A stretch of 64,000 bases of DNA. It comes from Spirochaetia bacterium (GTDB lineage: Bacteria > Spirochaetota > Spirochaetia > Treponematales > Treponemataceae). The translations under genes and the position numbers were made by a program. Shown in pieces: positions 15,870 to 23,174 of this stretch; positions within the stretch are counted from its first letter, which is position 1, and each line of letters starts with the position of its first letter. The notes under the pieces were generated by a model. It worked only from the letters and a program-made list of their open reading frames with translations. It made no database searches and had not been told where the DNA came from. The DNA lies in NCBI GenBank assembly GCA_900769985.1, contig CAAGIS010000140.1:1-64000 (forward strand), read 5' to 3'.

Positions 15870-17195
15870 ATGACAGGAAAAGAAATAAGCGAAATGCAGA
15901 CAAAATACGTTCTGCAAAGTTGGAGCAAACAGGGCGGACTGAATCCGACATCAGTTGAGCGCTGCGAGGGAATTTACATTTACGACAAAGACGGAAAGCG
16001 CTATGCCGATATGTCAAGCGAACAGGTAAACGTAAATGCAGGTTACGGAAACAAGGAAATGAACGAAGCAATAAAGGCTCAGCTTGACCAGTACGCCTAT
16101 ATTCAGGGTTCGTTTGGTGCAGAACCGCGCGCAAAACTTGCAAAGTCGATTGTAGACAGGCTTCCTGACTGTTTCGGAAAAGTTTTCTTTACAAATGGCG
16201 GTGCAGACGCAAATGAAAACGCTATTAAAATCGCACGAATGTATACAGGACGCTTTAAGGTAATGAGCCAGTACCGCTCATATCACGGTTCAACATTCGG
16301 AGCAGGAAACCTTACAGGCGAGCCGCGCCATTTTGCGCTTGAACCTGCAATTCCGGGATTTATTCACTTCCGCGGACCATACTCTTATCAAGAAAAAATT
16401 AAGTTTGCAAGTGAGGAAGAAGAAGGCGACTACTACGTAGAAAAACTTCGCGAACAGGTGATTTTTGAAGGCGGCGACAGAATCGCAGCAATCATTCTTG
16501 AAACAGTTGTCGGTTCAAACGGAATAATCATCTACCCGAAGAACTATTTAAAAGGCGTGCGCAAAATCTGCGACGAGTTCGGCATTATGATGATTTGCGA
16601 CGAAGTTATGGCAGGCTGGTACAGGACAGGAAAAATGTTTGCCTATATGAACTTTGACGTTGTGCCGGACATCATCACTTTTGCAAAAGGCGTAAACTCA
16701 GGTTACATTCCGCTTGGAGGCGCAATCGTAAAGAATGAAATTGCACATTTCTTTGACGACAAGTATTTAAGCTGCGGACTTACATATTCAGGACATCCTC
16801 TTGCGTGTGCCGCCGGCGTTGCATGTCAGGAATTCTACCTTAAAAACGACATCGAAGGACACGTTCAGAAAGTCGGAAAACACCTTGGCGAAGTTCTTGA
16901 AAGCCTCAAGGCAAAACACAAATCTATAGGCGACGTACGCTACATCGGACTTTTTGCAGGAGTTGAACTTGTAAAAGACCGCACGACACGCGAACCGCTT
17001 GTTCCGTGGGGACAAGACCCTGCCGGCATTATGGGCTCAATCGTAAAGGAACTGAAATCACGCGGATTTGTTACTTATTCTCACGAAAACGTCATCATTG
17101 TTGCTCCGCCGCTTATCATCACGGAAGAGCAGATTGACGAAGAACTTGCAAAACTCGACGACGTTCTTTCTATCGTTGACGAAAAATTCGTTTAA
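15870..17195 (+). CDS. Class III (omega) aminotransferase, PLP-dependent
   Basis: 441 residues. GADANENAIKIAR binds the cofactor phosphate, ICDEVMAGWYRTG holds the conserved Asp, and K273 in FAKGVNSGYIPLGG is the PLP lysine; TYSGHPLACAAG is the conserved TxxGHP region. The family includes beta-alanine, GABA and taurine transaminases. Given the dihydropyrimidinase, PreA and carbamoylase genes downstream, beta-alanine is an attractive amino donor, giving malonic semialdehyde, with pyruvate or 2-oxoglutarate as acceptor. The substrate is inference; other omega-amines are possible. It ends before a terminator and is separately transcribed. Confidence 0.85.
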   Translation: MTGKEISEMQTKYVLQSWSKQGGLNPTSVERCEGIYIYDKDGKRYADMSSEQVNVNAGYGNKEMNEAIKAQLDQYAYIQGSFGAEPRAKLAKSIVDRLPDCFGKVFFTNGGADANENAIKIARMYTGRFKVMSQYRSYHGSTFGAGNLTGEPRHFALEPAIPGFIHFRGPYSYQEKIKFASEEEEGDYYVEKLREQVIFEGGDRIAAIILETVVGSNGIIIYPKNYLKGVRKICDEFGIMMICDEVMAGWYRTGKMFAYMNFDVVPDIITFAKGVNSGYIPLGGAIVKNEIAHFFDDKYLSCGLTYSGHPLACAAGVACQEFYLKNDIEGHVQKVGKHLGEVLESLKAKHKSIGDVRYIGLFAGVELVKDRTTREPLVPWGQDPAGIMGSIVKELKSRGFVTYSHENVIIVAPPLIITEEQIDEELAKLDDVLSIVDEKFV

Positions 17196-17287
17196 GAGCG
17201 TCAGTAAATATGTAAAGTGCTTGTCATTTTTTGACTTTCGCTTTTCAGAACGAACGGCACTGATAGAACGAATATAACGAAACGTAA

Positions 17288-17335
17288 AATGCCCGGTGAA
17301 TGTTTTTTTAGAACTTTGCCGGGTGTTTTTCTTGG
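17288..17335 (+). terminator. Intrinsic terminator of the aminotransferase
   Basis: CCCGG (17292-17296) pairs with CCGGG (17319-17323), extended by wobble pairs, and is followed by GTGTTTTTC. Confidence 0.55.
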
Positions 17336-17403
17336 TGAAATCAACGGAAGTAATGGAATACAACCACATCGAATGGACTGATTTTACTGTGGGTGCTGAC
17401 GAG

Positions 17404-17423
17404 GAAATGTAACGTTACATTTC
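17404..17423. promoter_or_regulatory. 20-bp perfect palindrome upstream of the alcohol dehydrogenase
   Basis: GAAATGTAAC and GTTACATTTC abut with no spacer. CACAATG and CATTGTG form a second, looser dyad at about 17430-17456. Together they fill the middle of the 365-bp gap between 17195 and 17561 and are likely operator sites. No clear -35/-10 pair was fixed; the rest of the gap is AT-rich without a gene. Confidence 0.6.
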
Positions 17424-17560
17424 TCTTGCACAATGCACATCTTTTTATCCATTGTGACCATAAAAAATAAAATAATTTGTTAAAAATGACAGTGCAAAAG
17501 CGGGATAAAGCGTTTATATTTTTGATGTACAGAGAAAACTGCTTTTTATGGGAGAATATT

Positions 17561-18724
17561 ATGTCATTCAATTTTACTTGTGCACCGCGCACGATTTTTG
17601 GAGAAGGGGCGCTTGAAACTGCTGCTCCGTATATTGCGGATTTTGGAAAAAAGGCGCTTATCGTAACTGGAAAGATTATTACAAAAACAGGGCTTGCTGC
17701 AAAGGTTCAGGACGTTCTTTCGGTGTGCGGAATTTCGTCTGTTGTCTTTAACGATTTACCGGGCGAGCCGGACGACAAGATGATTGACGCAGCTCTTTCT
17801 GTGTTCAAGTCAGAAAAATGCGATTTTATTATCGGACTTGGAGGCGGAACTCCTCTTGATACGGCAAAGGCTGTTGCTGCAATGGCTGTCCTTCCGGGGA
17901 AACTTTCTGACTATGCAGGAAAGGAAATGTCCGGGGATTTTGCGCCGCTTGTTCTTATTCCTACGACGGCAGGAACAGGAAGTGAGGCAACGAAATTTTT
18001 TGTCTACACTGACACTGCAACCGATGCAAAACTTTTGATGAAAGGCGATGCACTTTTGCCAAAGCTTGCCGTAATAGACTTCACTTATACAATCAGTTCA
18101 CCTGTTTCAATTACGGTTGCAACGGGAATGGATGCGCTCACTCACGCAGTTGAAGCGTATACTTCAAAAAAAGCAAATCCCGTAACTGATATTTACTGCC
18201 TTGACGCAATAAAGCGGATTTTCAAATATCTTCCGTTGGCTGCAAAAGACGGAAACGACAAAACAGCCAGAGAACAGATGTCTCTTGCTGCGTACGAAGC
18301 CGGTGTGTGCATAAACAATTCAAGTGTTACTCTCGTTCACGGAATGAGCCGACCGATTGGTGCGCTGTTCCACGTTCCGCACGGAATTTCAAATGCGATG
18401 CTCATCACGGAATGTCTGCGCTTTGCACTTGACGGTGAAGGCGCTGAAGAACGTTTTGCAAAAATCGCTCTGGAAATCGGCGAGGCTGAAAAATCAGACA
18501 GTACTTCTGCTGCATCAAAAAAATTCCTTGATGCACTTGAACGCCTTACAAAAACGCTTGAAGTTCCTTCTTTACGCGAATACGGAATTGACCTTGAAAA
18601 ATTTGAAGCCTCTGAAGAAAAAATGGCGTCTGATGCGCTTGCCTCAGGAAGTCCTGCAAACACGCGGAAGGCTGTTTCAAAAGATGACATAATTGCAATT
18701 TACGACAGGCTCCGACTGGCGTAA
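17561..18724 (+). CDS. Iron-containing (group III) alcohol dehydrogenase
   Basis: 387 residues starting MSFNFTCAPRTIFGEGAL; the start follows GGGAGAATATT, and the upstream in-frame extension from 17477 has no such site. NAD-binding GGGTPLDTAK, then metal-site residues in MDALTHAVE and LVHGMSRPIGALFHVPHG (Asp and three His). IPTTAGTGSEAT is the family signature. Group III enzymes reduce aldehydes with NAD(P)H using Fe2+ or Zn2+. Following the aminotransferase, it is a candidate malonic semialdehyde reductase making 3-hydroxypropionate, or another aldehyde reductase. A terminator follows. Confidence 0.88.
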   Translation: MSFNFTCAPRTIFGEGALETAAPYIADFGKKALIVTGKIITKTGLAAKVQDVLSVCGISSVVFNDLPGEPDDKMIDAALSVFKSEKCDFIIGLGGGTPLDTAKAVAAMAVLPGKLSDYAGKEMSGDFAPLVLIPTTAGTGSEATKFFVYTDTATDAKLLMKGDALLPKLAVIDFTYTISSPVSITVATGMDALTHAVEAYTSKKANPVTDIYCLDAIKRIFKYLPLAAKDGNDKTAREQMSLAAYEAGVCINNSSVTLVHGMSRPIGALFHVPHGISNAMLITECLRFALDGEGAEERFAKIALEIGEAEKSDSTSAASKKFLDALERLTKTLEVPSLREYGIDLEKFEASEEKMASDALASGSPANTRKAVSKDDIIAIYDRLRLA

Positions 18725-18764
18725 AAAATGAGAATTTGATATAAAGTAAATTCCTGCAAAAATT

Positions 18765-18796
18765 AATGCCTCGTTTTTGTGCGGGGCATTTTTTAT
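18765..18796 (+). terminator. Intrinsic terminator after the alcohol dehydrogenase
   Basis: AATGCCTCG (18765-18773) pairs with CGGGGCATT (18782-18790), one G-U pair, followed by TTTTTA. Confidence 0.85.
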
Positions 18797-18821
18797 TTTT
18801 AAATTTTTATCTGGAGGTTTT

Positions 18822-19313
18822 ATGAGAAGGCACGAACGCGAAGTTACGGACATTCAGGAAATAAATGAAGTATTGGAAAAAAGTTTTGTACTTCATGTCG
18901 GTTTTAATGATGAAGGGCGGGTTTATATCGTTCCTGTGAATTTTGGTTTTGAAGAAAAAGATAAGAATTATGTTTTGTATTTTCATGGTGCACGTGACGG
19001 AAGGAAATTTAATCTGATAAGTGCCGGGGGAATTGCAGGTTTTGAATGTGAAACTGATTTTGAATTAAAAGCCGGAAAAACTGCCTGCGATTATTCAGCG
19101 TATTACTCAAGCATTATAGGCGAAGGAATTGTTTCAGAAATTTCAGAACTGGAAGAAAAAAAATATGCTTTAAATTTAATTATGAAAAAGGCAACCGGAA
19201 AATCGGACTGGAATTTTCCTGATTTGATGTTAAAAAAAACAGGGGTTTTTAAGATTAAAGTTACTGATATGTGTTGCAAAAAAAATAAAAAAATGAATAA
19301 TAGGGAACTGTAA
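18822..19313 (+). CDS. Pyridoxamine 5'-phosphate oxidase-family, NimA-like flavin-binding protein
   Basis: 163 residues starting MRRHEREVTDIQEINEVLEK after a TGGAGG ribosome-binding site. VYIVPVNFGFEE, YVLYFHGARDGRKFNLI and ACDYSAYYSSIIGEGIVSEI match the FMN-binding split barrel of the NimA-like branch. Such proteins bind FMN or haem; some reduce nitroimidazoles. Here it may be a small flavoprotein of redox defence or electron transfer. It lies alone between two terminator-like hairpins, so its link with the catabolic genes is only positional. Confidence 0.85.
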   Translation: MRRHEREVTDIQEINEVLEKSFVLHVGFNDEGRVYIVPVNFGFEEKDKNYVLYFHGARDGRKFNLISAGGIAGFECETDFELKAGKTACDYSAYYSSIIGEGIVSEISELEEKKYALNLIMKKATGKSDWNFPDLMLKKTGVFKIKVTDMCCKKNKKMNNREL

Positions 19314-19441
19314 AAAAAAGAGTTTTTAAGAACAATTTTTTTTGTGCAATTTGTATATAAAAAATGTTTTTTTTTGTTAAAAAAGAAATATTTTTTTATA
19401 TATATTTGTGCTTATATATTCAATATAAAACGAACTGCAAA

Positions 19442-19494
19442 GGCGTAGAAATTAGTCGGGAATTTTCCCGGTTTGTTTCTGCGTCTTTTTTTTT
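19442..19494 (+). promoter_or_regulatory. Terminator-like leader hairpin before the NMT1-type ABC operon (candidate attenuator)
   Basis: Outer stem 19442-19451 / 19476-19485 (10 bp, two G-U pairs), inner stem CGGGAA/TTCCCG (19457-19462 / 19465-19470), then nine T's (19486-19494). The GGAGG of the first operon gene starts seven bases later, at 19501. A hairpin plus U run in that position would stop transcription unless an alternative fold forms. The upstream 19314-19440 stretch is very AT-rich and a possible TATAAA -10 lies near 19424. No known riboswitch core was recognised. Confidence 0.6.
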
Positions 19495-19513
19495 GCTTTT
19501 GGAGGAAAATGAA

Positions 19514-20317
19514 ATGGCAGAGTTAAAAGAGAAAAGTTCAGCATATACACCGGTTCAGATTGAGATAAAAGATTTAAGCGTTATTTATAAAGATGAAGGA
19601 AGTGACACGGGAACGACTGCCCTTTCGCATGTAAATCTTGACATAAAGAAGGGAGAATTTGTTTCGCTTGTAGGGCCTTCTGGCTGCGGAAAGACAACTT
19701 TGCTAAGGGTAATTGCTGATTTGATTTCAAAGACAAGCGGTGATGTTTTTGTAGATGGTCTTACTCCAAGGGAAGCAAGGCTTTCTAAGAAATTTGGAAT
19801 TGTTTTTCAAAGTCCTGTTTTGATGGACTGGAGGACAATCAGGCGTAATATCTGTCTGCCGCTTGAACTTCTTAAAATGCCGAAGCCTGAACGTACTGCA
19901 AAGGTTTCTGAGATGCTTGAAATCGTCGGACTTAAGAATTTTGGCTATCATTATCCGCGTGAGCTTTCTGGAGGTATGCAGCAACGTGTCGGTATTGCAA
20001 GGGCTCTGGCTCTTGACCCTGAGATTCTTTTGATGGACGAACCGTTCAGTGCACTTGATGAGTTTACAAAGGAAAGCCTTCATGAAGATTTATTGAGGAT
20101 ATGGAGGCAGACTCATAAGACGATTATTTTTGTTACGCATAGTCTGCAGGAAGCTGTCTTTTTGAGTGACAGGGTTGTAGTTTTTTCTCCGCATCCTGGT
20201 CGTGTAACTTCTGTTGTTGATATTGATATTCCTCGTCCGCGTGACAAGGAATGTAAGAATACCCAGCATTTTACTGAGCTTGTTGCAAAAGTAAGAAACG
20301 GTTTTGAAGGAGTGTGA
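19514..20317 (+). CDS. ABC transporter ATP-binding protein, nitrate/taurine/NMT1-type importer
   Basis: 267 residues from the ATG at 19514 behind GGAGG; the longer upstream frame is AT-rich noise containing the leader hairpin. Walker A GPSGCGKTT, Q-loop FQSPVLMDW, signature LSGGMQQR, Walker B ILLMDEPFSALD and switch His in VTHSLQEAVFL mark an SsuB/TauB/ThiZ-type ATPase. First gene of an operon with two permeases and a lipoprotein binding protein, then pyrimidine-degrading enzymes. The pattern suggests uptake of a pyrimidine or related heterocycle. Confidence 0.9.
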   Translation: MAELKEKSSAYTPVQIEIKDLSVIYKDEGSDTGTTALSHVNLDIKKGEFVSLVGPSGCGKTTLLRVIADLISKTSGDVFVDGLTPREARLSKKFGIVFQSPVLMDWRTIRRNICLPLELLKMPKPERTAKVSEMLEIVGLKNFGYHYPRELSGGMQQRVGIARALALDPEILLMDEPFSALDEFTKESLHEDLLRIWRQTHKTIIFVTHSLQEAVFLSDRVVVFSPHPGRVTSVVDIDIPRPRDKECKNTQHFTELVAKVRNGFEGV

Positions 20318-20318
20318 A

Positions 20319-21158
20319 ATGAAAATTAAAAAGATTTTTGCAAGTTCTAAAACTGTTACGTTAGTCTGGGTTTTAGGGCTGGTAGTCGTTTGGGAAATCG
20401 GAGCTTTGGTAATCGCAGGAACAAAACGAACTCCAGAAAACATACTTCCGCATTTGTATCAGATTATTGCTTCTGTTTTCAGCACGAAGAAAGTTACTGC
20501 AACTCAGACTGCGCTGCAGGTTGTTCTTCTTAATGCAGGAATTACATTGGGTCGTGCAGGAATTGGTTTTTTGTTTGGTGCGCTAGTCGGATATGTTCTT
20601 GCACTTTTAATGAGGCGTTTTGCTTCGATAGAAAAGATTGCATCTCCTTATCTGATGCTTATTCAGCTTATACCTATTTTAGGAATGGCGCCGATTGTTC
20701 TTGCGATTACGCAGGATATTGACAAGAGCCGTATTGTGATTGCTGCAATCCTGACTTTTTATCCTGTTGCCGTAAATACGCTTGCAGGTCTAAAGGCGAT
20801 TGAAAAAGAAAAACTGGAACTGTTTTATTCGTATGCGGCAAACAGTCCTCAGTTCTACTGGAAACTGATGATTCCTGCAAGTATTCCGTCGATGTTTACG
20901 GGATTGAAGATTGCAGCACCGATGGCTGTTACTGCTTCTATTCTTGTTGATACTTTGCAAGGTGGTGGCGGACTTGGCTGTATGCTTAGCCAGTCGTTAA
21001 AGCATGCAATGAGTATTTATGTTTTCTGGCAGATAGTTTTCTTTAGTGCGTTTGTCGGAATTTTGAGTTACTACCTTATGGTTCTTTTGGAAAAGATTTT
21101 TTCACCTGGCAAGAGAATTGTAAAGCAGCGGAAACTTGCAGAAAAGGCAAAAAAATAA
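20319..21158 (+). CDS. ABC transporter permease, NMT1-type importer, first subunit
   Basis: 279 residues, about six membrane segments. The start is the ATG at 20319 behind GAAGGAG, one base after the ATPase stop; an upstream TTG at 20304 lies inside the ribosome-binding region. The EAA-like loop reads ELFYSYAANSPQFYWKLMIP followed by ASIPSMFTGLKIAAPMAV, as in SsuC/TauC/ThiX permeases. It presumably heterodimerises with the next permease. Confidence 0.9.
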   Translation: MKIKKIFASSKTVTLVWVLGLVVVWEIGALVIAGTKRTPENILPHLYQIIASVFSTKKVTATQTALQVVLLNAGITLGRAGIGFLFGALVGYVLALLMRRFASIEKIASPYLMLIQLIPILGMAPIVLAITQDIDKSRIVIAAILTFYPVAVNTLAGLKAIEKEKLELFYSYAANSPQFYWKLMIPASIPSMFTGLKIAAPMAVTASILVDTLQGGGGLGCMLSQSLKHAMSIYVFWQIVFFSAFVGILSYYLMVLLEKIFSPGKRIVKQRKLAEKAKK

Positions 21159-21171
21159 TGGAGGATATTTT

Positions 21172-21978
21172 ATGCAGAAGAAACTTGGAAATAAAGAATC
21201 TGTAAAGTCTGTTTTGTATCCGGTTGTTTTCGGGCTGATTTTGATTTTACTGTGGCAGTTTCAGATTCTTCATTCTGTTTTGGGTACTGATACTTTTACG
21301 CTTCCATTGCCATCGAGGATTATAAATATTCTTGTTGATAATTTTGGAAAAATGACTGGCGACATTAAGGCGACTGTTCTAGTTGCTCTTGGCGGTTTGG
21401 TTTTGGGCTCTGTTTTTGGTTTTGTAATTGCGATGATTGCTGCTATGTGTCCTCACTGGGGAAAGGGCGGACTGTCGCTTGCTACAGCGTTCAATGCAAT
21501 TCCTATTATTGCGATTGCGCCTATATTCAATAATCTTACAAAAGATTTCAGTTCAGACCCTAATACGAGGTCTATGCTTGCAAAGATTCTTGTCGTAATG
21601 ATTACGTGTACTGTAAGTATGGCGATTAATGCTTACAGAGGATTTGTGGAATTAAAACCGTTCAGCCTTGATTTATTTAAATCTTATGCTGCAAAACCGA
21701 TGACGGTTTTTTTTAGGCTGAGGCTTCCGAATTGTGTTCCGTATATTTTTACGGCATTGCGCGTAAGTGTACCGGGTTGTGTCATTAGTGCGATGGTAAG
21801 TGAATATTTTGCAGAATACATAATCGGAGTTGGAAGGCAAATTAGGGAAAGCATTGTGCTTGCCCAGTATGCTACGGCATGGGCTTACATAGTAATTGCA
21901 TGTTTGATTGGAATTATTATGTATGGAATTTTAGTAGTGGTTGAGAGTTTTGTGCTTAGACACAGGGCTAAAAAATAA
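21172..21978 (+). CDS. ABC transporter permease, NMT1-type importer, second subunit
   Basis: 268 residues, about six membrane segments, start at 21172 behind GGAGGATATTTT. EAA loop: DLFKSYAAKPMTVFFRLRLP then NCVPYIFTALRVSVPG. Related to but clearly diverged from the preceding permease. Two distinct permeases with one ATPase gene imply a heterodimeric channel and an ATPase homodimer. Confidence 0.9.
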   Translation: MQKKLGNKESVKSVLYPVVFGLILILLWQFQILHSVLGTDTFTLPLPSRIINILVDNFGKMTGDIKATVLVALGGLVLGSVFGFVIAMIAAMCPHWGKGGLSLATAFNAIPIIAIAPIFNNLTKDFSSDPNTRSMLAKILVVMITCTVSMAINAYRGFVELKPFSLDLFKSYAAKPMTVFFRLRLPNCVPYIFTALRVSVPGCVISAMVSEYFAEYIIGVGRQIRESIVLAQYATAWAYIVIACLIGIIMYGILVVVESFVLRHRAKK

Positions 21979-21999
21979 AATACTTTTGGAGGTATTAAA

Positions 22000-23088
22000 A
22001 TGAAAAAGGTTTTTGGAAAAATTGCATTTGCTGCAGCTGTGTCTGCATTGGTTCTTGGTTTCGCAAGTTGCAAAGGAAAAGAAACTGCATCTGTCGGTTG
22101 GAAAAAAGGTACGCCTTCTTCTACGATTATTACAGAAGCTGCTAATGCCGGTAAAGTTGGTAACTGGGGACTTGGAAATGAATACGAAATTCTTGCTCTT
22201 TTAGCAAAATATAATTTACCGACAACTTATCTTAGCCAGGCATTTGATATGGATGGTTTTGATGACAATACAATAACACTTGCTTCTGCAATGACTTACA
22301 ATGAACTCGGACTTGTTCAGAACAGTTATGACGGCGGTTATAAATATGGTGATACAGTCGGTACGATTGATATGAACGATGAAGGTGTTGCAATGATGGA
22401 AGACAACATCTTTACTACAAAAGAATTTGCAGAAAAATATCCGAATACTGTAAAGGCTTTTCTTGCTGCTTCTGTAAAAGGATGGGAAGCTGCATGTGCA
22501 AATCCAGAAGAAGCTGCTCAAATCTGTTATGAATATGGTTCTTCTGTTTCTCAGGGACATCAGCTTCACATGGCAAAAGAAGTAAAGAAACTTTGTGAAA
22601 CAAATACAAAGGGACAGACTGTAAAAGACTACGGTGCATTTGATATGGATGCAATGCAGCAGACTCTTGATATTGCAAAAAAATATGTTAAGTTGAGCGA
22701 TTCTGCAGCTGCTGAAAAACTTTCAAACTTTACATTGGCAGACATTATGGATACTTCTTATCTTGCAGATGCAAAAGCAGGTTCATTCGCTGCTCCTGAA
22801 AAAACTTCTGTAAAGATTCAGTTAAAGTGGCTTCCTGATGCACAGTTTATGGGCTACTACGTTGCACTTGCAAAAGGTTATTACAAAGATGTCGGACTTG
22901 ACGTAACTATTATTCCTGGTGGTGGTGACATTGCAGAAACAACTGCAGTTTATACAGGGCAGGTTGACTTTGGTGTTACATGGATGACAAACCTTGCTGT
23001 TGCAAATGCAAGCGGAATGAATCTTCTTGAAGTTGCTCAGGTATTCCAGCGTTCAGGACTTGTTTTGGTTTATAAGTACGCAGACTAA
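22000..23088 (+). CDS. NMT1/THI5-like substrate-binding lipoprotein with circularly permuted halves
   Basis: 362 residues, GGAGG ribosome-binding site. Signal peptide to a lipobox-like FASC (Cys24), so probably lipid-anchored in the periplasm. Residues ~33-265 are what is normally the C-terminal portion of NMT1-type binding proteins: GNWGLGNEYEILALLAKYNL, ASAMTYNELG, NDEGVAMMEDNIFTTKEFAE, AFLAASVKGW, ANPEEAAQIC. Residues ~269-362 are what is normally the N-terminal portion: VKIQLKWLPDAQFMGYYVAL, AKGYYKDVGLDVTIIPGGGD, GQVDFGVTW, VAQVFQRSGLVLVYKYAD. A linker (ADAKAGSFAAPEKTS) joins old C- to old N-terminus. The order is inverted without any stop or frameshift. Ligand unknown; a pyrimidine or hydantoin is likely from context. 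Confidence 0.85.
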   Translation: MKKVFGKIAFAAAVSALVLGFASCKGKETASVGWKKGTPSSTIITEAANAGKVGNWGLGNEYEILALLAKYNLPTTYLSQAFDMDGFDDNTITLASAMTYNELGLVQNSYDGGYKYGDTVGTIDMNDEGVAMMEDNIFTTKEFAEKYPNTVKAFLAASVKGWEAACANPEEAAQICYEYGSSVSQGHQLHMAKEVKKLCETNTKGQTVKDYGAFDMDAMQQTLDIAKKYVKLSDSAAAEKLSNFTLADIMDTSYLADAKAGSFAAPEKTSVKIQLKWLPDAQFMGYYVALAKGYYKDVGLDVTIIPGGGDIAETTAVYTGQVDFGVTWMTNLAVANASGMNLLEVAQVFQRSGLVLVYKYAD

Positions 23089-23100
23089 AAAAAATCTGTA

Positions 23101-23158
23101 GGGCTGTCATTTAAGGAAGTGCTGATTAACACTTAAAGCGAATTTAAAATGACAGCTC
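23101..23158 (+). repeat. Stem-loop carrying the second copy of the 27-nt repeated core
   Basis: Outer stem 23101-23112 / 23147-23158 is 12 bp with one G-U pair; the 27-nt core at 23115-23141 matches 4224-4250 at 26 of 27 bases, while the flanking stems are unrelated. It sits inside the operon, between the binding-protein stop and the dihydropyrimidinase; the CTGGAGG ribosome-binding site begins where the stem ends, so folding could affect translation or mRNA processing. Confidence 0.7.
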
Positions 23159-23174
23159 TGGAGGTCGATGTTTT

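Noticed and set aside
19364..19513. 50-residue N-terminal extension of the ABC ATPase
   Set aside because: It covers the leader hairpin and AT-rich sequence; the GGAGG-preceded ATG at 19514 is the natural start.
22000..23088. Two adjacent partial binding-protein genes or a frameshifted chimera instead of a permuted one
   Set aside because: There is one signal peptide, one continuous frame, each half occurs once, and a plausible linker joins them; no duplicate remnant flanks the gene.
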